In this document: piece after piece, positions 17,819 to 25,286 of the stretch
Layout: each line of letters begins with the position of its first letter
Numbering within the stretch: position 1 is the stretch's first letter
Origin: Mycobacterium terramassiliense
Lineage (GTDB): Bacteria; Actinomycetota; Actinomycetes; Mycobacteriales; Mycobacteriaceae
Assembly (NCBI RefSeq): GCF_900157385.1
Contig: NZ_LT717700.1
Span: forward strand, 1,178,216 to 1,242,215
Direction: 5' to 3'
Length of the DNA: 64,000 nt
Program-made: the position numbers and the translations under genes
The notes under the pieces: generated by a model
Database searches by the model: none
The model's input: only the letters and a program-made list of their open reading frames with translations
Told to the model about the DNA's origin: nothing

Positions 17819-18490
17819 CTACAACGCGTGAATTCCGTTGTAAAGCACCAACAAACCGATCAGCACCAGGATGACCGCGAGCATGGCGGCGTGGTTTTCC
17901 TCCATCCACGCCTTGAGCCGCTCGAGCGCGTCATCCAGGCGGCCGCCGGCGCCGACGTAGGCCAGGATCGGTACGGCGACCGTCGACGAGGACACGGCCA
18001 CGAAGATGGCGCCGGATACCCAGCCGGCCGCCGGGCCGAGCCCGCCGGTGCCGATGGCCAGGCCGGCGACCGCGCACAGGATCAGCACCTCGAGTCGGAC
18101 CGCCGTCAACACCGCCCCGGTCACCCCCGCGCGCAGCGGGGTCAGGTTGGAAAACGACCGCATCCACGCCGGAGTCTTGCCCTGGCGATGCCGGGTCAGC
18201 CAGCGGACCACACCGAACGCGATGAGCGCCAGGCCCATCACCACACGCACCCAGGACGCCCAGGTCGGCGGGGTCTGGTGCAGATCGCCCAGCAAATCGG
18301 AGGCCGCGACGAACGCCCCGGTGAGCGCGGCCATGCCCAGCAGCCAGCCGCCGAGGAAGGAGAGGCTGGCCCGCCGCGGGCGGGGCGCGTGGAGCACCAG
18401 CACCGCCGGGATCACCGTGATCGGTGAGAGCGCGATGACCAGCCCGAGCGGAATGAGCTTGGTCAGCACGGAAACCAAGTTGCCTGCCAC
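17819..18490 (-). CDS. Gap/Sap-like membrane protein (LysE superfamily), copy 2
   Basis: 223 residues from GTG 18490, closely similar to the downstream copy over its whole length (KLIPLGLVIALSPITVIPAVLVLHAPRPRRASLSFLGGWLLGMAALT..., STVAVPILAYVGAGGRLDDALERLKAWMEENHAAMLAVILVLIGLLVLYNGI). Only 26 bp separate the two, so they are probably one transcription unit produced by tandem duplication. They may act as a heteromeric lipid-translocation partner. No MmpL or polyketide synthase gene is nearby. Confidence 0.85.
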   Translation of the reverse strand: MAGNLVSVLTKLIPLGLVIALSPITVIPAVLVLHAPRPRRASLSFLGGWLLGMAALTGAFVAASDLLGDLHQTPPTWASWVRVVMGLALIAFGVVRWLTRHRQGKTPAWMRSFSNLTPLRAGVTGAVLTAVRLEVLILCAVAGLAIGTGGLGPAAGWVSGAIFVAVSSSTVAVPILAYVGAGGRLDDALERLKAWMEENHAAMLAVILVLIGLLVLYNGIHAL

Positions 18491-18633
18491 GGGCAGCCAT
18501 CATCGCATTGCCGCCCTTCCGCCGCAGCGTCCAGGCCGGAAGAAGCCGCCGTGCCGAAGGTGCGCGTGGCGCGAAAACCGGCCGACATTTCGCGTGAGCG
18601 CCCGTTGGTGGCGGATCGATGACTCGCGACGAG

Positions 18634-18939
18634 CTAGCCCTTCCGGCGCAAGGTCCAGGCCGGGACCCAATGGGTCACGGTCTTGCGCTTGGAGCCGTAC
18701 GCGACGGGGTAGGTCACCAGCCCCCACCAGTCGCCCTGCTCGCAGATGCCCCAGCAGCTGAGCCGGCCCTCGACGACCTTGTGCAGCTGCAGGCCGTTGG
18801 GCTGATACCGGCCCGACCGGTGCGGCTCTCGGGGGAAAAGCACCGTCAGGTCGACGAGCACCGCGATCGGCGGGCGCACCACCCGGAACGGGCTGCGGAC
18901 CGGCTGACCGTTGTATCCGATCGACGCGAGCTCGCCCAT
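18634..18939 (-). CDS. Conserved hypothetical protein, 101 residues
   Basis: Starts MGELASIGYNGQPVRSPFRVV at ATG 18939. Has a basic C-terminus (YGSKRKTVTHWVPAWTLRRKG) and several Trp residues (CWGICEQGDWWGLVTYPVAYG). No signal peptide or helix. The coding-like composition and good start context support a real gene. I recall similar short proteins in other mycobacteria but no function. Confidence 0.65.
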   Translation of the reverse strand: MGELASIGYNGQPVRSPFRVVRPPIAVLVDLTVLFPREPHRSGRYQPNGLQLHKVVEGRLSCWGICEQGDWWGLVTYPVAYGSKRKTVTHWVPAWTLRRKG

Positions 18940-19048
18940 TTATCGATCATACGTTCGAACGAGGGCCGGCTTGAGTCCTTTCGTTTTCAGGTGGCGCACC
19001 CGGCCGGGTCGCTACAGTCGCGGCACCGATACCGAGGGGAAGATCCGG

Positions 19049-19276
19049 ATGAAGACGCTGGTTGCTGCCGGGATCCTGGCGCTGACGGGGGTGCTGACCG
19101 TTGCGGTCGGCGTGGCCAACGCCGATGAGGTCGAAGTCGAGGGCAATTATTCGAGTGAGGGCGGTTGTCTGGCGGACGGCCCGCACGTGGAGATCACGCA
19201 CAACGACAACATCTACACCCACTGGGACTGCCGCTTCGGCCCCGACGGGTTTTGGCACGTCTGGCTGAGTAACTGA
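19049..19276 (+). CDS. Small secreted protein, 75 residues
   Basis: Signal peptide MKTLVAAGILALTGVLTVAVGVANA with AxA cleavage before DEVEVEGNYS. The mature part is about 50 residues and has two Cys (GGCLADG, DCRFGPDG), probably a disulfide. GAGGGGAAG ends 5 bases before ATG 19049. Acidic start, aromatic end (FWHVWLSN). Function unknown. Confidence 0.75.
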   Translation: MKTLVAAGILALTGVLTVAVGVANADEVEVEGNYSSEGGCLADGPHVEITHNDNIYTHWDCRFGPDGFWHVWLSN

Positions 19277-19314
19277 CGCAAGCCTCCCGCCCGCTTCTGG
19301 CAACATAGCGGGCG

Positions 19315-20868
19315 GTGAGCGTCTCCGATACCGCCGAGTCACGGCATCTCCGTGGCGGCCCGCTGGCACTGCCGCGGGTCGCGCTGGACCCGCTCATCGT
19401 TGGATTGTTAGGCGCCGCAATCAGTCTCGCCGGCGCCGCCCGGCCGTCGTTCTGGTACGACGAGGCCGCCACCATTTCGGCGTCCTACAGCCGTTCGCTC
19501 GGCCAGCTCTGGCGCATGCTGGGCAACGTCGACGCGGTCCACGGCCTGTACTACGCGCTCATGCACGGCTGGTTCCAGCTCTTCCCCCCCACCGAATTCT
19601 GGTCCCGCGCCCCGAGCGGTCTGGCGGTCGGCGGCGCGGCCGCCGGAGTGGTCGTGCTGGGCAGACAGTTCTCCTCTCGCACCGTCGCGGTGGCCTGCGG
19701 AGCGTTGTGCGGCATCCTGCCCCGGACGACGTGGGCGGGTATCGAGGCCCGCCCGTATGCACTGTCGATGATGGCGGCGGTATGGCTGACAGTGCTGCTC
19801 GTCGCCGCGGCGCGCCGTAACACCGCCTGGGCCTGGGTGTCGTACGGCGCCGCCCTGGCCCTGTCGATCCTGATCGACGCCTACCTTGTCCTGGTGGTAC
19901 TCGCGCACCTTACCTTCGTGTGGTCCTGCTGCGGCGCGCGAAAAGTATTGGTGCGCTTCGCCATTACCTCGGGGGCCGTCGTGTGCGCCCTGGCGCCGTT
20001 TCTGGTCGCCGTCGCGGGACAGTCGCATCAGATCCGTTGGGTCCCGCCGATCGGACACCGGACGATCGAGGACGTGGTGGTTCAGCAGTATTTCGAACGC
20101 AGCCCGCCGTTCGCCGTCTTGTCGGCGCTGGTGGTGGCCGCCGCGATCGTGTTGTGGCTCAGCGGATCTGCGCGGCTCGCGCGGGGGGATCGGCAACTGC
20201 TGATCATTGCGGTGGCGTGGCTGGCGATACCGACCGCCCTGATCGTCACCTGGTCGGCGCTGCTGCACCCGATCTACACGCCGCGCTACTTGGCCTTCAC
20301 GGCACCGGCGATGGCCCTGATCCTGGGGGTCTGCACGGCCGCCGTAGCCGCCAAGCCATGGACGACCGCGGCCCTGGTCGGCCTGTTCGCCGTCGCGGCC
20401 GCACCGAATTATGTTCGCGCGCAACGCAACCCGTACGCCAAATACGGGATGGATTACAGCCAGGTGGCCGATCTCATCACCGCGAAGGCGGCCCCCGGTG
20501 ACTGCCTGCTGGTGAACGACACGGTGACGTTCATGCCCGCTCCGATGCGCCCGTTGCTGGCGGCGCGCCCGGACGCCTATCGCAAGCTGATCGACCTCAC
20601 CCTGTGGCAGCGGGCGACCGACCGCAACGACGTCTTCGACACCAACCTCATCCCCGAGGTCGTCGCCGAGCCGTTAAGCCATTGCGGCGTCGTATGGATC
20701 ATCACCCAAGCCGACGCGTCGATGCCCGCTCACGAGCAGGGCCCGGCGCTGCCACCGGGCCCCGTCTACGGCCCGACACCGGCCTTCGCGGTGCCGCGCG
20801 AGCTGGGGTTCCGGCTCGTCGAGCGCTGGCAGTTCAACCTGGTTCAGGTGATCAAGGCGCAGCGCTAG
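19315..20868 (+). CDS. GT-C type integral membrane glycosyltransferase
   Basis: 517 residues from GTG 19315, with about ten hydrophobic segments. The first loop has FWYDEAATISASYSRSLGQLW, the Asp-Glu pair typical of GT-C (GT39/83-like) enzymes that use polyprenyl-phosphate sugars on the outer membrane face. The C-terminal third (PGDCLLVNDTVTFMP...) is a soluble extracytoplasmic domain. Probably a mannosyl- or arabinosyltransferase of the envelope; the substrate is unassigned. Convergent with the glucanase, whose stop codon directly abuts. Confidence 0.82.
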   Translation: MSVSDTAESRHLRGGPLALPRVALDPLIVGLLGAAISLAGAARPSFWYDEAATISASYSRSLGQLWRMLGNVDAVHGLYYALMHGWFQLFPPTEFWSRAPSGLAVGGAAAGVVVLGRQFSSRTVAVACGALCGILPRTTWAGIEARPYALSMMAAVWLTVLLVAAARRNTAWAWVSYGAALALSILIDAYLVLVVLAHLTFVWSCCGARKVLVRFAITSGAVVCALAPFLVAVAGQSHQIRWVPPIGHRTIEDVVVQQYFERSPPFAVLSALVVAAAIVLWLSGSARLARGDRQLLIIAVAWLAIPTALIVTWSALLHPIYTPRYLAFTAPAMALILGVCTAAVAAKPWTTAALVGLFAVAAAPNYVRAQRNPYAKYGMDYSQVADLITAKAAPGDCLLVNDTVTFMPAPMRPLLAARPDAYRKLIDLTLWQRATDRNDVFDTNLIPEVVAEPLSHCGVVWIITQADASMPAHEQGPALPPGPVYGPTPAFAVPRELGFRLVERWQFNLVQVIKAQR

Positions 20869-21702
20869 TCACCAGATGCGGATGTAGTCGACGAGCATGT
20901 CAGCCGGGTAGGTTGCCGCGGCGGGATCGCCGGCGCCGACGCCACCGACGGCAAGGGTGAACATGGGGGTCATCCAGTAGCCGGGGTTGTTGAACGGCCA
21001 CCGGAAGTCGTCGGGCGCGCCGCCGTGGACGTGAATGGGTTTGTTCGGAACGGTGAAGTACTGCGCCCCGTCGCGCGCGAACTGGAACCCGTCCTCACCC
21101 CAGTGCATTCGCCACGTGTGCCAGCCGCCGTCCACCAACCCCGGAATCGACTTCCCCTCCCAGGTTTTGCCGTTGGACGCCGCGTGAACCGTGGTCCCCG
21201 GCGGCCACGAGCCGTTGCCGTACCACTCGAAGACGTCGACCTCGCCGTCGGGCAGCGGGTCCTCGTTGACGCCCCAGAACGCGGACCACAGGCCGGGTTC
21301 CAGGCAGTCCAGCTTGATCCGCGCTTCCCAGGTCTGATTGATCATGCTGCGGAAGTTGCCGCGCAATTTGGCGCCGTAATAGGTGTCACCCTCCTGGGTG
21401 GCCCGCAGGACGAGATTGGAGTTGCCGTCCTGGAAGACGTTGCGGCGGTCGTCGCGGTAGATGCCCGCGACCGGCGGAAACACGTCGTCCTGCCAGGTCT
21501 GCACTGTCCACTTCCCCGGATCCGGGGCCGAGCCCGCCGGGCCGTCGAACTCGTCGGAGAAGATGTAGCCGCCGGGGCCGGCCGACGGCGCCTCGGGCGG
21601 CGCCGGACGCGGCGGGTTGGCCAGTGCCTTGGGGACGGGAAGCGCGGCCACGGCCGCCAGCATGCCGAGCCCCGTAGTCAGCAACATGCTGCGACGATCC
21701 AT
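20869..21702 (-). CDS. Secreted GH16 beta-1,3-glucanase-like protein (Rv0315-like)
   Basis: 277 residues. Twin-arginine-like signal MDRRSMLLTTGLGMLAAVAALP, then a Pro-rich spacer and the GH16 domain. The catalytic motif GEVDVFEWYG has the Glu-x-Asp-x-x-Glu pattern intact; substrate-cleft Trp residues are in GLWSAFWGVNE and GGWHTWRMHW. ATG 21702 is preferred over GTG 21708 because GGGGAG gives proper spacing. Corresponds to Rv0315 and resumes the H37Rv-like order. The natural substrate in mycobacteria is unknown. Confidence 0.92.
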   Translation of the reverse strand: MDRRSMLLTTGLGMLAAVAALPVPKALANPPRPAPPEAPSAGPGGYIFSDEFDGPAGSAPDPGKWTVQTWQDDVFPPVAGIYRDDRRNVFQDGNSNLVLRATQEGDTYYGAKLRGNFRSMINQTWEARIKLDCLEPGLWSAFWGVNEDPLPDGEVDVFEWYGNGSWPPGTTVHAASNGKTWEGKSIPGLVDGGWHTWRMHWGEDGFQFARDGAQYFTVPNKPIHVHGGAPDDFRWPFNNPGYWMTPMFTLAVGGVGAGDPAAATYPADMLVDYIRIW

Positions 21703-21857
21703 CTGCACTCCCCAATCGTTGATGGGCCGGGACCTGCGACCCGGAACGAATTCCCCTAGGCAACTCTCGCAAACGGTGTTATGAAACCACGTGCCGGGGG
21801 CCGTGCGCATCTCGCCTGACCGTGCGCACCCCATCCAATTTGACCGGTGAACTGCAG

Positions 21858-22286
21858 TTAGCGGGCCGGATCCGAGCCCGCGGCATAGAGCAGTCGCTTC
21901 AGGTGCAGCTGTTCCTCGGCGCTCAGCCGGGCCAGGATCCGTTGGTCGGCCATCCGCACGGCGGCGTCCGCGCGCTTGAGCAGCGCCTTGCCCTCACGGG
22001 TGAGCCGGGCCGGCATCGCCCGGCCCGCCGGGGCCGACGCCGGACGGGCCAGCGCGCCGCGGTCCTCCAGCGAGCGCAGCAGCTGGTTGGCCGCCTGCGC
22101 CGAGACGTTGGTGCCGCGCGCGAGCTCGGCGCTGGTGAGCCCGGGATGCTTGGACAGAATCCGCAAGCACACGAATTCCGCCAGCCCGATGCCCAGCGGC
22201 TTGAGCTCCGCGGCAACCTGGGGCCGCAGCGCCGCCATCACCCGGTACAGCAAAAATCCCAGCGGCTCCTGGTGGGCTTTGCTCAT
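21858..22286 (-). CDS. MarR family transcriptional regulator
   Basis: 142 residues from ATG 22286. Winged-helix core: LGFLLYRVMAALRPQVAAELKPLGIGLAEFVCLRILSKHPGLTSAELARGTNVSAQAANQLLRSLEDRGALARP followed by the wing AGRAMPARLTREGKALL. Typical dimer that binds short palindromes. Divergent from the PadR-like gene, with a 17-bp palindrome over the probable promoter, so it likely controls that gene and perhaps itself. Ligand unknown. Confidence 0.9.
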   Translation of the reverse strand: MSKAHQEPLGFLLYRVMAALRPQVAAELKPLGIGLAEFVCLRILSKHPGLTSAELARGTNVSAQAANQLLRSLEDRGALARPASAPAGRAMPARLTREGKALLKRADAAVRMADQRILARLSAEEQLHLKRLLYAAGSDPAR

Positions 22287-22330
22287 GTCCCCATGCTGGC
22301 ACGCGCCCAGCGGCTCGCGGCGCGCAACCA

Positions 22331-22343
22331 TCAACTTTCTTGA
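22331..22343. promoter_or_regulatory. Second imperfect operator-like palindrome overlapping the -35 element
   Basis: TCAACTTTCTTGA (half sites TCAA/TTGA with 5-bp spacer) overlaps TTGACA (22340-22345). It resembles the inner part of the stronger palindrome at 22362-22378. Confidence 0.4.
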
Positions 22344-22361
22344 CAATACCGGCGCCGGTGG

Positions 22362-22378
22362 TATCAAGGAGCTTGATA
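22362..22378. promoter_or_regulatory. MarR-type operator palindrome
   Basis: TATCAAGGAGCTTGATA is a perfect inverted repeat (7-bp arms, 3-bp centre). It overlaps a probable -10 element (TATCAA, 22362-22367) placed 16 bp after TTGACA (22340-22345). A bound regulator here would block transcription of the PadR-like gene. Confidence 0.6.
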
Positions 22379-22405
22379 GTCCTGATGTGGAAAGGAATGA
22401 CAGAG

Positions 22406-23017
22406 ATGTCTGGTGGATTCTTCGGCGGTTTTGGTGGCCCCGGTTTTGGCGGCCCCGGTTTCGGCGGGCCCGGCCCCGCTGGGGGCTGGGCCGAAAAGGG
22501 CTGGGGGCAAGGCGGATTCGGCGGCGGCCCCGGTTTCAAGGGCGGGTTCGGCCACGGCCGGCGGCCCTTCCTCAAGCGTGCCGCGTTCGTGACCGCGGCG
22601 CTGCTGCTCGACGGGCCGGCCGACGCCGCGCAGATCGTGCAGCGGGTGTCCGATGCGACCGAGGGCGCATTTACGCCGCCGCAGGACGTGGCGGAGCTCG
22701 CCATCGGCCTGCTGGCCGGCCGGGGTGTGGTCACGGTCGACAACGGCGTCGCGACGCTGACCGAGCTGGGCCGGAACCTGCTGGCCTGGCGGGGCGTCAG
22801 CAGCGAGACCGCGCACGCCTTTTTGGGGCGGGCGGCCAAGTTCGGCGACGCCTTCAAGATCCGCAGGGAGCTGTTCGAACTCGCCGGGCTGGCCCGCACG
22901 ATCACCTGGACCGGCACCGATGAGCAGAAGCAGCAGCTCGCCGAGACCCGGACCAAGGTGCTCGAAGCCCTGACCGAGGCCAAGAAGGCGCTGCACCGCG
23001 TCCTCGGCGAGGGCTAA
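22406..23017 (+). CDS. PadR-like regulator with Gly-rich N-terminus
   Basis: 203 residues from ATG 22406 (AAAGGA about 9 bases upstream; ATG 22397 also in frame). Residues 1-50 are Gly/Phe/Pro-rich (SGGFFGGFGGPGFGGPGFGG...). Then HGRRPFLKRAAFVTAALLLDGPADAAQIVQRVSDATEGAFTPPQDVAELAIGLLAGRGVVTVDNGVATLTELGRNLL, a winged-helix of the PadR type, and a C-terminal helical part that would form the dimer. The Gly-rich leader is common in actinobacterial PadR proteins. Likely a stress or efflux regulator under MarR control. Confidence 0.75.
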   Translation: MSGGFFGGFGGPGFGGPGFGGPGPAGGWAEKGWGQGGFGGGPGFKGGFGHGRRPFLKRAAFVTAALLLDGPADAAQIVQRVSDATEGAFTPPQDVAELAIGLLAGRGVVTVDNGVATLTELGRNLLAWRGVSSETAHAFLGRAAKFGDAFKIRRELFELAGLARTITWTGTDEQKQQLAETRTKVLEALTEAKKALHRVLGEG

Positions 23018-23060
23018 TCGCGAGCGCGGCGTAGCCGGACGCGGCGGGTCGCCACCCTCG
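23018..23060. repeat. Dispersed short repeat copy (shared with udgA 3' end)
   Basis: Starts right after the PadR-like stop codon with TCGCGAGCGCGGCG. It matches the reverse complement of unit 1 of the udgA tandem repeat at about 38 of 43 positions by eye. Both copies sit immediately 3' of a gene in the sense direction. Confidence 0.65.
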
Positions 23061-23062
23061 GC

Positions 23063-24112
23063 TCAGGGCTGACCTGAGGCGGGCTCGCTGAGCTTGACCA
23101 ACATCTTGCCGATGTTGGCCCCGGTGAAGAGGCCGTTGAGGGCGTCGACGCACGACTCGACGCCCTCAAACACGGTCTGGCGCGCCCTGATTCGGCCCTC
23201 GCTCTCCCATTGGCGAAGCGCGGCGAACGCTTCGTCGAAGCGGCCCCAGTCGTCGAGCGCGTTGAATCCCTGCATCGACGCGGTCCTGGAGAGCAGGTTG
23301 ACGTAGTTGGCCGGGCCCGGGTGCTGGCCGGTGAGGTAGCTGGAGATGACGCCGCACAGCACCACCCGCGCCTTGGTGGCCAGCCGGCCCAGCACCGCGT
23401 CGAGGATCGGCCCGCCGACGTTGTCGAAATAGACATTGACCCGACGCGGGCAGTGCTCTTTGAGCGCCGACGCCAGGTCGTCGTTCTTGTAGTCGATGCA
23501 CGCGTCGAATCCGAAGTCCTCGACCACCGCCCGGCACTTCTCCGGGCCCCCGGCGATGCCCACCACTCGCGCGCCGGCGATCTTGGCGATCTGCCCGGCC
23601 ACCGACCCGGTGGCGCCCGCGGCGGCCGACACCACCACCGTCTCCCCGGGCTGGGGCCGGCCGATGTCCATCATCCCGATGTAGGCGGTGGCCCCGGTGG
23701 GGCCGTACACCGACATGACCGCCAGCTGATCCACCGCGCCCTGGCCGGGAACCGGGGTGCTGAAGACGTCGTCGCGGATGATCACGTACTCCTGGAAGCC
23801 CGACAGCGTGGTGACGACGTCGCCGATCTCGAAGGCGTCGCAGCGCGTCGCCACCACCTCACCGATCCCGGCCGCCCGGATCACCTCGCCCAGCTGCACC
23901 GGCGGCAGGTAGCCCGGCTGGTCGTTCAGCCAGGTGCGCACCGCCGCGTCTAGGCCCACATAGGTGGTCCGCAGCAGCGCCTCACCCTCAGCGGGTTCGG
24001 GCGCCGGCCGGGTGACGAGCTCGGTGTCCTCGGGCCGGACCAGACCAGTCGGGCGGCGACGCAACAGGATTTGGCGATTCGGCAAGTCGGGCACGGTGCT
24101 GAAACTACCCAT
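23063..24112 (-). CDS. NADPH-dependent MDR oxidoreductase (CurA/leukotriene B4 dehydrogenase type)
   Basis: 349 residues from ATG 24112. Zinc-free medium-chain reductase: N-terminal LLRTTYVGLDAAVRTWLND, cofactor loop ETVVVSAAAGATGSVAGQIAKIAGARVVGIAGG and VNVYFDNVGGPILDAVLGRL. No zinc-ligand Cys/His set. Reduces alpha,beta-unsaturated aldehydes or ketones with NADPH; the actual substrate is unknown. Divergent from the DUF3060 gene by 29 bp. Confidence 0.92.
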   Translation of the reverse strand: MGSFSTVPDLPNRQILLRRRPTGLVRPEDTELVTRPAPEPAEGEALLRTTYVGLDAAVRTWLNDQPGYLPPVQLGEVIRAAGIGEVVATRCDAFEIGDVVTTLSGFQEYVIIRDDVFSTPVPGQGAVDQLAVMSVYGPTGATAYIGMMDIGRPQPGETVVVSAAAGATGSVAGQIAKIAGARVVGIAGGPEKCRAVVEDFGFDACIDYKNDDLASALKEHCPRRVNVYFDNVGGPILDAVLGRLATKARVVLCGVISSYLTGQHPGPANYVNLLSRTASMQGFNALDDWGRFDEAFAALRQWESEGRIRARQTVFEGVESCVDALNGLFTGANIGKMLVKLSEPASGQP

Positions 24113-24141
24113 TCGACACGTCCGAGTGGGAGCATCTGTCC

Positions 24142-24861
24142 ATGAACTCGCAGGACGACCCGGAAGAGCGCATCCGGGAACTCGAGCGCCCCCTGGCCGA
24201 CGCGGCGCGCGCGTCCGAGCCCGGACAAGCGCCACCGCCCGGGGGCTACCCCTATCCGTCCGCTCCCCCCGGCCCGCCGCCACCGCCGCCGCCGGCCGCC
24301 CCATGGACCTACGGCGGGGGGCCGTTGTACGGATCGCCGCCGAAGTCCCCGTCGGGCAACCGCACGTGGTGGATCCTGGGCACCTGCATCGTCATCGGCT
24401 TTCTCGCCCTCGCGGGCGGCATCGCCGCCTTCGCCGCGCACCAGCTCTCGGGTGTCCGGTCGATCATCAGCTCCCCGCCGAGCATCTCCGCGACGTTTGG
24501 TCCGCCGTCGAGCGCCACCAGCACCCCACGCAGCCCCGGCCCGTCGAGCACCCGGACCCCGACGACGACGCCGTCGACGTCACCCGCCCCGTCGCCCGGC
24601 GCCCGGGTCAGCGTCTCGGGCATCAACGAGAATCGAACGATCGCCTGCAACAACAACATCGTCAGCGTCAGCGGGGTTTCCAACACGGTCGTGATCACCG
24701 GCCACTGCACGAGCCTGACGGTGTCGGGCGTTCAGAACGCCATCACCGTCGACTCCGTCGACAGCATCGACGCCTCCGGCTTCAGCAACAAGATCACCTA
24801 CCACTCGGGCAATCCCAAGATCAGCAACGCCGGCGGATCCAACGAGGTGGAGCAGGGCTGA
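24142..24861 (+). CDS. DUF3060-type membrane protein (Rv0314c-like)
   Basis: 239 residues. Acidic N-terminus with a Pro-rich stretch (GPPPPPPPAAPWTYGGG), one membrane helix (WWILGTCIVIGFLALAGGIAAFAA, about residues 75-98), a Ser/Thr/Pro spacer, then a repeat domain of short beta strands (INENRTIACNNNIVSVSGVSNTVVITGHCTSLTVSGVQNAITVDSVDSIDASGFSNKITYHSG). That domain is the DUF3060 right-handed helix-like fold on the outer side. Position and orientation match Rv0314c. Function unknown. Confidence 0.88.
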   Translation: MNSQDDPEERIRELERPLADAARASEPGQAPPPGGYPYPSAPPGPPPPPPPAAPWTYGGGPLYGSPPKSPSGNRTWWILGTCIVIGFLALAGGIAAFAAHQLSGVRSIISSPPSISATFGPPSSATSTPRSPGPSSTRTPTTTPSTSPAPSPGARVSVSGINENRTIACNNNIVSVSGVSNTVVITGHCTSLTVSGVQNAITVDSVDSIDASGFSNKITYHSGNPKISNAGGSNEVEQG

Positions 24862-24872
24862 CTTCCGCGGCG

Positions 24873-25286
24873 CTAGTCCGTCGGGCCGGATTCGCCGGAT
24901 TCGCCGGGCTCTTCAGCGTCGTCGTCGAGGACGCCGACCGCGATGCCGTAGGGCAGGAAACGCACCTTGCGCTTGGGATCCACGTTGTTCTTGTTGGCCC
25001 GCAGCGCGTCGAGTTCGGTCGCGTAAACCTGTTCGACGTGAGCGCCGCCGTCGGCGTCCACGGTGTAGATGGCCCACACCCCGTCGCCGGCCTCGCCGGC
25101 GGTCTCCGGTGCCGGGCGCGGCCGCCGCGAGAGGTCGTCGAACAACGCCGACCAGCCCATCCGGCCACCCGGCCCACCGACAAACCTGCTGACCCGCTCG
25201 AACACGTCGCGCAGGCCCTCGCTGCCCTCCCTGATCACGCGATCAAACTCTTCGGGATCGAACCCGAACGCACCGTAGTCGCCCAC
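24873..25286 (-). CDS. Conserved hypothetical acidic protein (Rv0313-like)
   Basis: 137 residues from GTG 25286 with GAGGAGG about 6 bases upstream. Starts GDYGAFGFDPEEFDRVIREGSEGLRDVFERVSRFV; rich in Asp/Glu and Pro, no signal peptide. Corresponds to Rv0313, next to Rv0312 and Rv0314c homologs as in H37Rv. Its 5' end overlaps the readthrough end of the truncated DUF7159 paralog by 44 bp. Function unknown. Confidence 0.85.
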   Translation of the reverse strand: MGDYGAFGFDPEEFDRVIREGSEGLRDVFERVSRFVGGPGGRMGWSALFDDLSRRPRPAPETAGEAGDGVWAIYTVDADGGAHVEQVYATELDALRANKNNVDPKRKVRFLPYGIAVGVLDDDAEEPGESGESGPTD

